A program made the position numbers and the translations under genes. Under the pieces are notes generated by a model. It was not told where the DNA came from and made no database searches. It worked only from the letters and a program-made list of their open reading frames with translations. 64,000 bases of DNA from QAMX01 sp964448855 (lineage in GTDB: Bacteria > Bacillota > Clostridia > Oscillospirales > QAMX01), in contig CAYUXI010000008.1 in the NCBI GenBank assembly GCA_964448855.1, forward strand, positions 1-64,000. The letters are read 5' to 3'. Every line of letters begins with the position of its first letter. Within the stretch, counting starts at the first letter, position 1. Below are positions 53,841 through 62,609 of this stretch, piece by piece.

Positions 53841-53891
53841 CAAACAAACGGAAGCCAGCCCGAAGGCGTTTGTCCCTGCGGGCTGACTTCC
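53841..53891 (-). terminator. Terminator of alaS
   Basis: On the minus strand GGAAGTCAGCCCG pairs with CGGGCTGGCTTCC (one mismatch), followed by GTTTGTTTG, just past the alaS stop. Confidence 0.75.
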
Positions 53892-53898
53892 GGATGCA

Positions 53899-56535
53899 TT
53901 ATTTCAACATACCACGCGCAGCAGAGGCCGCTTCGGTCAGCGCCTTGTCGAGCATGGACAGATCCTTGCCGCCCGCCGTTGCGCTGTCGGGACGGCCACC
54001 GCCGTTGCCGCCGGTCATCTGCGCCACGGCGCGGACGAGGTTTCCGGCATGGAGTCCGGCTGCCACCGCCGGGCGGGTGCAGAATGCGGCAAAGCTCAGC
54101 TTCCCGCCGGAGACGACGGAGAAGAGCACCGCCAGCGCCTCCGGACGCGTTTTGATATCGTCACCGATCTTCCGCACGGTATCCATCGGGGTATCCGCCA
54201 GCGACACGACGGCAAAGTCCACGCCGCCGAGATCCGTCCGGCTGGCCAGCGCCGCATCCACCGCCGTCCGAACGGACAGCACCGTCAGGCGTTCGGTTTC
54301 CTTCTGGGCAGCAGCCAGCTCCGCCGTCAGCTGCGATGCGCGGCGCACCACGTCATTCGGCGTGGTTTTCATGGCAGCCGCCGTCTCCTGCAGCGTCTGC
54401 TTCATGCCGTCGGCCAGCGCCAGCACGCCGAGGCCGGTCACGGCTTCAATCCGGCGCACACCGGCTGCCACGCTGCTCTCCGACGTCAGGCGGAACAGGC
54501 CGGCACAGGCCGTATTCGTCAGGTGCGTACCGCCGCACAGCTCGGTCGAGCAGTCGCCCATTTTCACGACGCGCACGACGTCGCCGTATTTCTCGCCGAA
54601 CAGCGCCGTTGCGCCGCTGGCCTTTGCATCGGCAATGCTCATTTCTGTCGTTGTGATCGGGAGCCCCGCCAGAATCCACTGGTTGACGCGTGCTTCCACG
54701 GCGCTCAGGTCTTCCGGCGTCATGGCAGAGAAATGCGTAAAGTCAAAGCGCAGCGTGTCCGGTTCGACCAGCGAACCGGCCTGTGCGACGTGCGAACCGA
54801 GCCGTTCGCGCAGCGCCGCCTGCAGCAGGTGCGTTGCGGAGTGCGCCCGGCGCAGTGCGCTGCGGCGTTCAAGATCAATCTGTGCGGTCACGTCGTCCGA
54901 AACGGAGAACGCGCCGGAAACCACCGTGCCGCTGTGCAGCCATTTGCCGTCCGGCGTCTTCTTGACGTCTGTCACGCGGAATTCCGCGCCATGCGCCGAG
55001 GTGATCACACCGGTATCGCCCACCTGGCCGCCGCTTTCCGCGTAAAACGGCGATTCCGCGAGCAGAAGCGTGCATTCCGTGCCCTCCGGCGCGGTGCCAC
55101 GCGCCTCGCCGTCCACGAAGATATGCGTGACGGTCGTCTGCGCCGCATCCTGCTCATACCCGACAAAGCGGGTCGGCGTTTCAACCGCGCCGAGGCCGGA
55201 GCCGGCCCAGGCGAAGTCCCCGGCCGCAGCGGTGGCTGCACGGGCACGCGTCCGCTGCTCATCCATGCAGGCGTCAAAGCCTTCGCGGTCGAGTGTCAGC
55301 CCCTGCTCATTCAGCAGCTCCAGCGTCAGGTCGACCGGGAAGCCAAAGGTATCGTACAGTTTGAAGGCGTCGGCACCGGACAGCTCCGTCTGACCGGCAG
55401 CGCGCAGTGCGTCCACCATGTCGTTCAGAATGCCGAGGCCGGTATCAATCGTCTGGGAGAAGCGCTCCTCCTCCATCCGGATGACGCGGATGATGTAGTC
55501 TTCCTTCTCCTTCAGCTCCGGATATGCCGGTGCGCTCTCGTGAATCACCGTTTTCGCCACTTCATAGAGGAAGGGCTTCTGGATGCCGAGCAGGCGGCCA
55601 TGCCGTGCGGCACGGCGGAGCAGGCGGCGCAGGACATAGCCGCGCCCCTCGTTGCTCGGCAGGACGCCGTCGCAGACCAGCATCGTCGTCGAACGGATGT
55701 GGTCGGTGATCACGCGGAGGGAGACGTCGGTTTTTTCGTCCGTCTGGTAGTCCTTTCCGGCGATGCTGACGATGTGGCGCATGACGTTGCAGACCGTATC
55801 GACTTCAAAGAGGTTGTTCACGCCCTGCATGATGCAGGCCAAGCGTTCCAGGCCCATACCGGTATCGATATTTTTCTGCGGCAGCGGCGTATAGTTGCCC
55901 TGACCGTCGTTATTGAACTGCGTGAAGACGAGGTTCCAGAATTCGACGTACCGGTCGCAGTCGCAGCCGACCTTGCAGTCCGGCTTGCCGCAGCCGTATT
56001 CCTCGCCGCGGTCAAAGTAGATTTCCGAGCAGGGGCCGCAGGGGCCGGAGCCGATTTCCCAGAAATTGTCCTCCTTGCCGAAGCGAACCATGTGGGACGG
56101 GTCCACGCCGACTTCCTTCGTCCAGATGTCAAACGCCTCGTCGTCGTCCAGGTAGACGGAGACAAACAGCCGCTCCGGCGGAAGCTCCATCACCTGCGTG
56201 CAGAATTCCCATGCCCAGTGGCAGGCGTCATGCTTGAAATAGTCGCCGAAGGAGAAATTGCCGAGCATTTCAAAGAACGTCCCGTGCCGGGCGGTCTTCC
56301 CGACGCGTTCAATATCCGGTGTGCGGATGCACTTCTGGCACGTCGTCACGCGGCGGCGCGGCGGAATCTGTTCACCCGCGAACCAGGGCTTCATCGGCGC
56401 CATACCGGCGTTGATGAGCAGGAGGGATTTTTCATTTTGCGGGATCAGCGAAAAGCTCGGAAGGCGCAGATGTCCCTTGCTCTCAAAAAAGGACAGGTAG
56501 GCTTCACGAATCTCGTTCAAACCCATTTTTTTCAT
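53899..56535 (-). CDS. alaS: Alanine-tRNA ligase
   Basis: The 878-residue protein is a full-length AlaRS: class II core (FFESKGHLRLPSFSLIP, INAGMAPMKPWFAG), the tRNA-recognition region, the editing domain (RAHSATHLLQAALRE for HxxxH and CGGTHLTNT for the zinc Cys/His) and the C-terminal DHHA1-type domain (GGNGGGRPDSATAGG). The ATG at 56535 has AGGAG 8 bases upstream. Expression is controlled by the T-box leader upstream, so uncharged tRNA-Ala should raise it. Confidence 0.98.
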   Translation of the reverse strand: MKKMGLNEIREAYLSFFESKGHLRLPSFSLIPQNEKSLLLINAGMAPMKPWFAGEQIPPRRRVTTCQKCIRTPDIERVGKTARHGTFFEMLGNFSFGDYFKHDACHWAWEFCTQVMELPPERLFVSVYLDDDEAFDIWTKEVGVDPSHMVRFGKEDNFWEIGSGPCGPCSEIYFDRGEEYGCGKPDCKVGCDCDRYVEFWNLVFTQFNNDGQGNYTPLPQKNIDTGMGLERLACIMQGVNNLFEVDTVCNVMRHIVSIAGKDYQTDEKTDVSLRVITDHIRSTTMLVCDGVLPSNEGRGYVLRRLLRRAARHGRLLGIQKPFLYEVAKTVIHESAPAYPELKEKEDYIIRVIRMEEERFSQTIDTGLGILNDMVDALRAAGQTELSGADAFKLYDTFGFPVDLTLELLNEQGLTLDREGFDACMDEQRTRARAATAAAGDFAWAGSGLGAVETPTRFVGYEQDAAQTTVTHIFVDGEARGTAPEGTECTLLLAESPFYAESGGQVGDTGVITSAHGAEFRVTDVKKTPDGKWLHSGTVVSGAFSVSDDVTAQIDLERRSALRRAHSATHLLQAALRERLGSHVAQAGSLVEPDTLRFDFTHFSAMTPEDLSAVEARVNQWILAGLPITTTEMSIADAKASGATALFGEKYGDVVRVVKMGDCSTELCGGTHLTNTACAGLFRLTSESSVAAGVRRIEAVTGLGVLALADGMKQTLQETAAAMKTTPNDVVRRASQLTAELAAAQKETERLTVLSVRTAVDAALASRTDLGGVDFAVVSLADTPMDTVRKIGDDIKTRPEALAVLFSVVSGGKLSFAAFCTRPAVAAGLHAGNLVRAVAQMTGGNGGGRPDSATAGGKDLSMLDKALTEAASAARGMLK

Positions 56536-56560
56536 GATGACAACTCCTAAACAGTAAAAT

Positions 56561-56800
56561 AAAAAACACGGCTTCCACACCCTGCACCCAGGGGCGAAAA
56601 CCGCGGTACCACCCTGATTATGGCACTGCTGCCACATCTTTTCAGCCGGATAACGGCGGCAAGCCCGCGGCATTCCTCACGCCGATGCTCAGGGGTGGCC
56701 TCCGGGGCGGAGCTTCCGCTCTTGCATCCTGATGAGCGGATTTCTGAAAACGCCGAGCCCGGTTCTTCCCGTCAAAGCGAAACTGTCGATTTGATCACGG
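56561..56800 (-). promoter_or_regulatory. T-box riboswitch controlling alaS
   Basis: The minus strand carries the T-box sequence AGGGTGGTACCGCGG (56601-56615), followed by a terminator stem and T-run (56561-56606). Upstream, GGATGCAA matches the conserved Stem I distal-loop motif, and GAAGAA marks the specifier-loop side. On the opposite strand of Stem I, GCC at 56697-56699 followed by A is a good candidate for the alanine specifier codon. Folding was done by eye. Confidence 0.9.
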
Positions 56801-56804
56801 TATA

Positions 56805-56833
56805 AGTATAGCACAGCCGGGCGGGAAAGTCAA
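56805..56833 (-). promoter_or_regulatory. Promoter of the alaS T-box transcript
   Basis: TTGACT (56828-56833) and TATACT (56805-56810) are 17 bases apart on the minus strand, just upstream of the T-box leader. Confidence 0.88.
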
Positions 56834-56953
56834 CGGAAAAGCGAAGAAATCCTGCGAAAAAAACGATCTTCCCGCGCCTTTCCGTCCCGTCTGAGCGCTT
56901 TGCACCGCCACCGGCCGCCGCAAGATGGGCAGCCGGTGGCAGGTGGTGGGGCT

Positions 56954-58312
56954 TTATTTCGTGAGGTGCTTCATGGTGCGATCGACCATCTCCGTGATGG
57001 AGACGACGCCGAGCGACGCGATTTCCGTTTCCAGCTTGCCGTTGAGCGGCTCTGTCCACTGCGCGGGGATGTTCGATGCGCCGCAGATCATGCCGATCAC
57101 GGAGCCGACGGTGGCGCCGTTGCAGTCGGTATCGAGTCCGTTCTGGACGGCCATGCAGATGGATTTGCCGAAATCGCCGCCGCCGTAGAGCAGCGCCGCT
57201 GCAACCAGCACGGCGTTCGGGATGGTGTGGACGCCGACATGGCCGCTGGTATACGGGTAATCCACCTTGAAGGCGGCGGAGAACTGCTCGAACGTGACGC
57301 CGTCATGATAATCGCGGATGACCTTCATGATCGCCTCATGCAGGCGGGAGGTGCGCGGAATCTGCGACAGGCCGACCTTCAGAACCGCTTCCGGGTCGGA
57401 TTCGACTGCTGCGGCGGCGATCATGGCCGAGGCGAACATTTCGCCGTAAATCCCGTTCTTGATGTGGGAGATGGACGCATCGCGCCAGGCCATATCCGCG
57501 GCCGCCGCCGGGTCGCCCGGATTGATGTAGCCGAAGTAGTCGCCGCGAATCTGTGCGCCGATCCACTCGCGGTACGGGTTCTGATACAGTGCCGTCATCG
57601 GCGGGCGGAAGCCCTTGAAATAGTTGTCGAACGCGGCGCGCTCCGCCGTGAAATAGGCTCTCCGCATCTGGCTGTTGCCCCAGAGCTCGATGACGTTGTC
57701 GGGCGTGAAGTCGCGGCCATACCGTTCAATGAGCAGCCAGCCCAGAACGGTGTAGTTCGTGTCGTCGTCCGACACGGCATACGGGATTTTGTCGGCCAGG
57801 GCGTGCTGCGGCAGGTGTGCCGCTTCGCGCTCAGCCGGGTCGGCCGGGTAGTCCTTTTCCATGACATAGCGGTTCATCGGGTAGTTATTCGTCAGCTCCA
57901 GCAGTGCGCGGAGGCGTTCCTCCGAGGAGCCCTCCACAGGCTTACCGAGCAGGCAGCCGGCAATCCGGCCAATCCAGGCGCCGTGCATTTTGTCGTACAG
58001 CGCATCCGTTTGCACCGGCGGCAGCGCCGGAGTCGGGTCGCAGAGTGCGCGGATGCCGGGCAGGTCGGACGGCTCCTGATACGAATAGTCGGCGCGCACC
58101 GGCAGCTCACAGATCAGTTCAAACAGCGCATCGGCCATGGCCGCCTTCTGGCGGGACGGCTTCAGCGCGGCAATGCTGTCCATCAGCGGCTTGAGCGGCT
58201 CGACATCCAGCCCCTCATCCCAGCACTGCATCCATTCGGTGGACAGATTTTCCATATACAGGTCGCGAGTATGCGGCAGGTCATAGCTCGGACAAATGTT
58301 GCTTGCATTCAT
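56954..58312 (-). CDS. ADP-ribosylglycohydrolase family protein
   Basis: The 452-residue protein has an N-terminal extension of about 110 residues and then the ARH fold: MHGAWIGRIAGCLLGKPVEG, VSDDDTNYTVLGW (metal-binding DDDT) and GLDTDCNGATVGSVIG near the C terminus. The family removes ADP-ribose from proteins or hydrolyses related N- or O-glycosides. No ADP-ribosyltransferase gene is nearby, and the glycosidase neighbours raise the possibility of another substrate. AAGGAG lies about 9 bases before the ATG. Confidence 0.9.
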   Translation of the reverse strand: MNASNICPSYDLPHTRDLYMENLSTEWMQCWDEGLDVEPLKPLMDSIAALKPSRQKAAMADALFELICELPVRADYSYQEPSDLPGIRALCDPTPALPPVQTDALYDKMHGAWIGRIAGCLLGKPVEGSSEERLRALLELTNNYPMNRYVMEKDYPADPAEREAAHLPQHALADKIPYAVSDDDTNYTVLGWLLIERYGRDFTPDNVIELWGNSQMRRAYFTAERAAFDNYFKGFRPPMTALYQNPYREWIGAQIRGDYFGYINPGDPAAAADMAWRDASISHIKNGIYGEMFASAMIAAAAVESDPEAVLKVGLSQIPRTSRLHEAIMKVIRDYHDGVTFEQFSAAFKVDYPYTSGHVGVHTIPNAVLVAAALLYGGGDFGKSICMAVQNGLDTDCNGATVGSVIGMICGASNIPAQWTEPLNGKLETEIASLGVVSITEMVDRTMKHLTK

Positions 58313-58352
58313 GGCGGAAATCTCCTTTGATCAATGATTTTTTCCCGCTTTT

Positions 58353-58381
58353 ATTATATCGGATTCCCGTGGGAATTGCAA
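58353..58381 (-). promoter_or_regulatory. Promoter of the ADP-ribosylglycohydrolase gene
   Basis: TTGCAA (58376-58381) and TATAAT (58353-58358) are 17 bases apart on the minus strand, 41 bases before the start codon. Confidence 0.8.
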
Positions 58382-58411
58382 GCATTCCTCCGAGATTTGC
58401 TTCATTTTCTG

Positions 58412-58439
58412 TTGACATCACGGCCGTTTCTGGTATAAT
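58412..58439 (+). promoter_or_regulatory. Promoter of the clan GH-A glycosidase gene
   Basis: TTGACA (58412-58417) and TATAAT (58434-58439) are 16 bases apart, 75 bases before the ATG. It is divergent from the promoter at 58353-58381. Confidence 0.88.
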
Positions 58440-58513
58440 AAAAGCAACGGGGTATGCCCCGTACACAGCTGCCGCCACACGATATGATTCACTCTTGAAT
58501 GGAGGTTTTACAA

Positions 58514-60739
58514 ATGACTGTTCCCTTTGCAGAGCTCACACTTCAGCCGCAGTGCGGCAAACCCGCGCCGGGACAGGGCGAAAACTACCTGTACCAGCGC
58601 ACGGTGCGCCATTATCAGGCGCCAAACCGCCTCTTTTCCGACAAGGACTACACCATTCGCGTCACCTTTGACGACCGGTCGATCAACTACGCCTGGATGT
58701 CGATGAACGGCTGTGCCGCCGCGTCGCTGGCCGGGTATACGTCGTGCGGCACCGGGCGCATTCGCACCTTCGTGGCCGTGGTTTCGCTGCCGGAGACGCC
58801 GGAAGCGTTCGATGTCGCTATCGGCGGGATGGAGGACATCCGGTCGGTCGCCGTATTTGCCGGGCGCAACGAGGAGGTCATTGAGCAGGCCAAGGCCGAT
58901 CGCCCCAAGCCGGACGAGATTCACCCGGCCTTTGAGCTGCAAAACCCGCTCCAGCTGATCACCACCGTGGGCGACGATTCGCCGAGCTGCCCGCGTGAGG
59001 CGCTGCCGCAGACGCTGGAGCACATGGCCGACTGTGTGCCCTATGTCCGCGCTCTGGGCTTCAACGGCGTGGAGAGCTACGTCCGGTGGGATATGGTCGA
59101 ATATGAGAAGGGGCAGTTCGACTGGAGCTATTACGATGCCGTCATCAACGCCGCCGCGCCGTTTGGGATGAAATGGTTCCCGCTCGTCATCGGCGGCTCC
59201 GCCTATGCGCTCCCGCAGTGGTATCGGGAGGAGACGCCGGGCTTTGAAGGGTTCGTCTGCCTCGAGCACGGGCTGGAAAACAACGTCCCGACCATCTTCA
59301 GCGAGCAGCAAACGCCGTATGTCCGGCATTATCTCCATGAGCTGGGGCGGCACTACAACGACAACCCCAACGTGTTCGGCGTTCGCCTCGGCCCCAGCGG
59401 CAATTACGGCGAGAGCCAGTATCCCGCCACGGGCAACTGGGGCTATCGGCACCAGCTGGAGCATATGCACATCGGCTGGTGGGCCGGTGACCGGAACGCC
59501 TCCGTCAAATTTGCCGCATGGCTCCGCAGCCGCTATGGTTCGGTCGAAGCGCTGAGCCGCGCATGGGACGAGCCGATTGCGTCGTTCGACGATGTCCGCA
59601 CCTTCCTGCCGTCCTCCGCCGCCTCGCGCCGGAAGCGCAAGGACTTCGTGGACTGGTACCTGGCGGAAATGACCGACTGGTGCAACCGCTGGGCGGTCTG
59701 GATGCGGGAAGAGCTCAAGAAGCCGGATATCTACCAGTCCGCCGGCGGCTGGGGCTTCTGCGAGGCCGGGACGGACTTCACCGATCAGACACGCGGGATG
59801 CGCCCCGTCAACGGCTGCATCCGCGCCACCAATGAAGATGAGAGCTATGAGCTGAATTTCGCCATCACACGGATGCTGTCGAGCGCCGCACGGTTCTACG
59901 GTGTCCCGTTTGGCTCGGAGCCCGCCGGCTACGGCACGGCGCGCAGCGTCATCAACCGGCTGTACAATATCATCATCAACAACGGCGTTCACCTCTTTTA
60001 CTACAGCGGCAACTTCATCAACTGCGACGAAAGTGTCGCGCTCTGGAAGCAGTATGCGCCGCTGCTCGATCAGCGTGCAGAGCCGGTGATCGATGTGGCT
60101 GTCCTGTACCCGGATACGCAGTCCAAGCTGACGGATTCGTCCATTCGCTATTTGGACGGCTCCTCCTTCTTCTCGCAGGTGTTCTCGCTGCGCCGCAAGC
60201 TGGACTATGATTTCTGCGCGGAGCAGATGGTGCTGGACGGTGCGCTGGAGAAAAACGGATACCGTGCGCTCGTCTTCCTGACGCGTTCGCACGAGGGCAA
60301 CTACGTCGAAAGCGAGGTTCTGGAGCGGATCGATGCGTGGGTACAGGCGGGCGGCACCGTGATTTACCCGATTCTCCATTCCAATGCGCCGCAGGAGCTG
60401 ATGACGGTCGAGGGCGATACCACCGTGTTCCGCCGCTGGGCTGCCGGTCAGACCGGCAAGGGGCGCGTCTGCATGGTACATACGCTGCGCGAACCGCTGG
60501 ACGACTACATCGACGATGTCGCAGAACTGCTGAAAACCGTTGACGGCCTGTCCCCGCTGACGCTGCAAATGCTGAATGCGGAAAAGCCGCGCGGCGTCTA
60601 TCTGTCCGCGCTGAAAAACGGACAGCTGGCACTGTACAATGAGCGGATGACCGCGGCGGATGTCCGCTTCGCCGACGGCCGCACCCTCCATATGGAGCCG
60701 GTCTCCATTGCCATGCTCCCCGGAACAAGCGACAAGTGA
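58514..60739 (+). CDS. Clan GH-A glycoside hydrolase (beta-galactosidase/GH42-GH14-like)
   Basis: The 741-residue protein has an N-terminal beta domain of about 140 residues, then a TIM barrel: LGFNGVESYVRWDMVEYEKGQFDW, RLGPSGNYGESQYP and YHLFYYSG-like segments. A C-terminal glutamine-amidotransferase-like domain follows (YRALVFLTRSHEGNY, GGTVIYPILH). This order is that of GH42-type beta-galactosidases, though the barrel motifs also resemble GH14 relatives. Glu in GNYGE is a candidate catalytic acid. There is no signal peptide. GGAGG lies 8 bases before the ATG at 58514. The stop codon lies inside a GTGAT repeat unit. Confidence 0.8.
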   Translation: MTVPFAELTLQPQCGKPAPGQGENYLYQRTVRHYQAPNRLFSDKDYTIRVTFDDRSINYAWMSMNGCAAASLAGYTSCGTGRIRTFVAVVSLPETPEAFDVAIGGMEDIRSVAVFAGRNEEVIEQAKADRPKPDEIHPAFELQNPLQLITTVGDDSPSCPREALPQTLEHMADCVPYVRALGFNGVESYVRWDMVEYEKGQFDWSYYDAVINAAAPFGMKWFPLVIGGSAYALPQWYREETPGFEGFVCLEHGLENNVPTIFSEQQTPYVRHYLHELGRHYNDNPNVFGVRLGPSGNYGESQYPATGNWGYRHQLEHMHIGWWAGDRNASVKFAAWLRSRYGSVEALSRAWDEPIASFDDVRTFLPSSAASRRKRKDFVDWYLAEMTDWCNRWAVWMREELKKPDIYQSAGGWGFCEAGTDFTDQTRGMRPVNGCIRATNEDESYELNFAITRMLSSAARFYGVPFGSEPAGYGTARSVINRLYNIIINNGVHLFYYSGNFINCDESVALWKQYAPLLDQRAEPVIDVAVLYPDTQSKLTDSSIRYLDGSSFFSQVFSLRRKLDYDFCAEQMVLDGALEKNGYRALVFLTRSHEGNYVESEVLERIDAWVQAGGTVIYPILHSNAPQELMTVEGDTTVFRRWAAGQTGKGRVCMVHTLREPLDDYIDDVAELLKTVDGLSPLTLQMLNAEKPRGVYLSALKNGQLALYNERMTAADVRFADGRTLHMEPVSIAMLPGTSDK

Positions 60740-60864
60740 TGCGTCTGCAGACAACGCGTCTTCGGACAACGCGTCTGCGGACGCTGTGAAACGCGTTGCA
60801 CTGCGTCTGACACCGCGTTTCACAGCGGCGTTCGACGCGATTCATATTCCACAAGGAACCTATT

Positions 60865-60912
60865 ATGCGCCGTAAGGAACCAAATGTTCCCTGCGGCGCA
60901 TCTCATTTTTTC
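60865..60912 (+). terminator. Terminator after the GH-A glycosidase gene
   Basis: ATGCGCCG pairs with CGGCGCAT and, inside it, GGAAC with GTTCC. CTCATTTTTT follows. Confidence 0.75.
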
Positions 60913-61130
60913 TCCGCATTCCGAATGCGCGCCGGTGGGATTGCCGTTGCGTGTGGGGCAACTATGAACGAAAGTGCGCACATAAGCAACGTTTTCTCTC
61001 CTTCAACTCCCATCGTCAGAGGGAGCTTGGGTGGCTGAGGTGATGTGGGCGGCTGCGGGGAGGCGGAAATATTGGGGCATTTGTAGGGCACAGGGTTTAC
61101 TCCCGCCGCGGTTTTCCACTCTTCTCACTC

Positions 61131-61223
61131 ATCACGTGTTCCGAAGGAACGCATATCACTGCGCAAAGTGCGCATCACAGCGTCCGCAGACGCGCATCAC
61201 AAGCGTCGTTCGACGCGCATCAC
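61131..61223 (-). repeat. ATCAC-linked hairpin array (GTGAT array, inverted)
   Basis: ATCAC occurs at 61131, 61155, 61174, 61196 and 61219, giving steps of 24, 19, 22 and 23 bases. Each interval holds a different perfect hairpin: GTTCC-GAA-GGAAC, TGCGC with GCGCA, GCGTC-CGCA-GACGC and GCGTC-GTTC-GACGC. Confidence 0.85.
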
Positions 61224-61319
61224 TTTTCCCCCCTCTTCCCTCTCTCCTCTCTTCCCCGCACAACAAAAGGGAGCGGATCCATCCGGATGCGCTCCCTTTT
61301 GATCATGCTCTCTTTTCCC

Positions 61320-62594
61320 TTATTCGCGGGTTTGGCGGTCATTGACCCAGATCTGGCGAATGGCCTCCACGTCATCCATTTCGAATGCGCGATACGGTGC
61401 CGGTTCATAGTCCTCGCCGTTCGGGCCGATGCGGCGGGCAGCACCGCGGTTGCCGGGCATCTGGCAGTATCCGAAGCCGTCGATGTTCTGAATCCAGTCC
61501 CACGCATATTGCAGCCATGCGTGACGGTATTCCTTCGGCTGGGTGGCAAACCAGGAAATCTCATCGAAGCCCCACCAGCCGCCCTCATACCATTCGGTCT
61601 GTTTCGGCCAGTACGGCGTATCCAGCCATTCGCGCTGGCAGGTACCGGCGTTGTCCAGCTCGATCAGGTACGGCAGCGAGGAGGTTCTCCAGCCGCTCGG
61701 CGTGATGCCGCCGACGCTGTCGAGGTAGATCGCGTCAAAGTGCCCGACGCACAGCTCAATTTCCTGCGGGGCCTCGGACGGGAGGTGCTTCACCGACCCG
61801 ACCGGCGGCAGGCCACGCGTCGGCGACATATGGAAGTCGCAGATCAGCCGGTCGCCGTCGATGCGGTCATCGTACAGGTGTGCATTGACCAGCACCCAGC
61901 CGCGCCGCGCATGGTCGCGGGCATAGTCGCGGATCATCTGAATCACGCGGGCAAATGCGGAAAAATTCACGTCGGACTTGCAGACCAGCATCATCTGGCC
62001 GAAGTGAATGCACTCATAGCCCAGATCGATGAACCGGCAGGCGCGGTGATAGAACCACATCTGCGTCTCCAGCTGTGTGAAATCCGGGACGCAGCTCACG
62101 CCGCCCCACCAGCCCTGGAACCGTCCGTCCGGGAACTGCATGGCTTCATAGGAGAAGTTGCGCTCCTCCGGCCGCAGGCCAAACGCCCGGAACGTCTCGG
62201 CCGGGATGGGGATTTCCCCGACACTCGGCCACAGCGCTTCAAAAATGCAGTTTTCGAAAATAATATCCGGGTCATACGCGTGAATCAGCTCGATCACGCG
62301 GTGGATTTCCTCATCCCGCTCATACTCCGCGCCGTTCATCACCCACGGTGTCTGGGCACGGCTGATCATCTTGGCGCCAGTATGCAGCACCATGCGCATA
62401 CCCGCCTCAATGAGGCTCGGGTCGTTCAGCACGCTGCAGTTCTGCGCCCGCGACAGGTAGTTGCGCAGCACCGCTTCGGAAATGCCGTTTTTGTCAAAAT
62501 AGAAATTCATCCCGCGGTTGGCCGGATGCTCCGATGCGGGCGGGAGCTCCGCGATCATCGCCCGGATGCGTTCGATCAGTTCGTTGTTGGACAT
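61320..62594 (-). CDS. Unknown protein, long member of a tandem paralogous pair
   Basis: I do not recognise this 424-residue protein by name. It is soluble, rich in Trp, Tyr and Phe, and its second half (CIHFGQMMLVCKSD, VNAHLYDDRIDGDRLICDFH, YAWDWIQNIDGFGYCQMPG) looks like a TIM-barrel glycosidase or sugar-binding enzyme. Its first 200 residues align with the protein encoded directly upstream: GMRMVLHTGAKMISRA against GLRTVFRTGAKIVARA. GGAGGTAGC precedes the ATG, 15 bases after the upstream gene. The gene neighbourhood suggests a role in sugar use. Confidence 0.78.
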   Translation of the reverse strand: MSNNELIERIRAMIAELPPASEHPANRGMNFYFDKNGISEAVLRNYLSRAQNCSVLNDPSLIEAGMRMVLHTGAKMISRAQTPWVMNGAEYERDEEIHRVIELIHAYDPDIIFENCIFEALWPSVGEIPIPAETFRAFGLRPEERNFSYEAMQFPDGRFQGWWGGVSCVPDFTQLETQMWFYHRACRFIDLGYECIHFGQMMLVCKSDVNFSAFARVIQMIRDYARDHARRGWVLVNAHLYDDRIDGDRLICDFHMSPTRGLPPVGSVKHLPSEAPQEIELCVGHFDAIYLDSVGGITPSGWRTSSLPYLIELDNAGTCQREWLDTPYWPKQTEWYEGGWWGFDEISWFATQPKEYRHAWLQYAWDWIQNIDGFGYCQMPGNRGAARRIGPNGEDYEPAPYRAFEMDDVEAIRQIWVNDRQTRE

Positions 62595-62609
62595 CTTCCG
62601 CTACCTCCT

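Larger units (their letters stand above)
60740..61319. repeat. Intergenic region with hairpin arrays and two-hairpin repeats
   Basis: There is no gene in these 580 bases. A GTGAT array runs from 60736 to about 60840, with three GCGTCT units and an outer inverted repeat GTGAAACGCG/CGCGTTTCAC. A terminator lies at 60865-60912, an inverted two-hairpin repeat fragment at 60998-61035, and a clean ATCAC hairpin array at 61131-61223. Confidence 0.8.

Noticed and set aside
56907..56940. Inverted repeat GCCACCGGC/GCCGGTGGC as terminator of the ADP-ribosylglycohydrolase gene
   Set aside because: No T-run follows on the minus strand; it could still be a weak 3'-end structure.
61131..61223. CRISPR array
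   Set aside because: The constant element is only 5 bases, the variable parts are self-complementary hairpins, and no cas genes are present.
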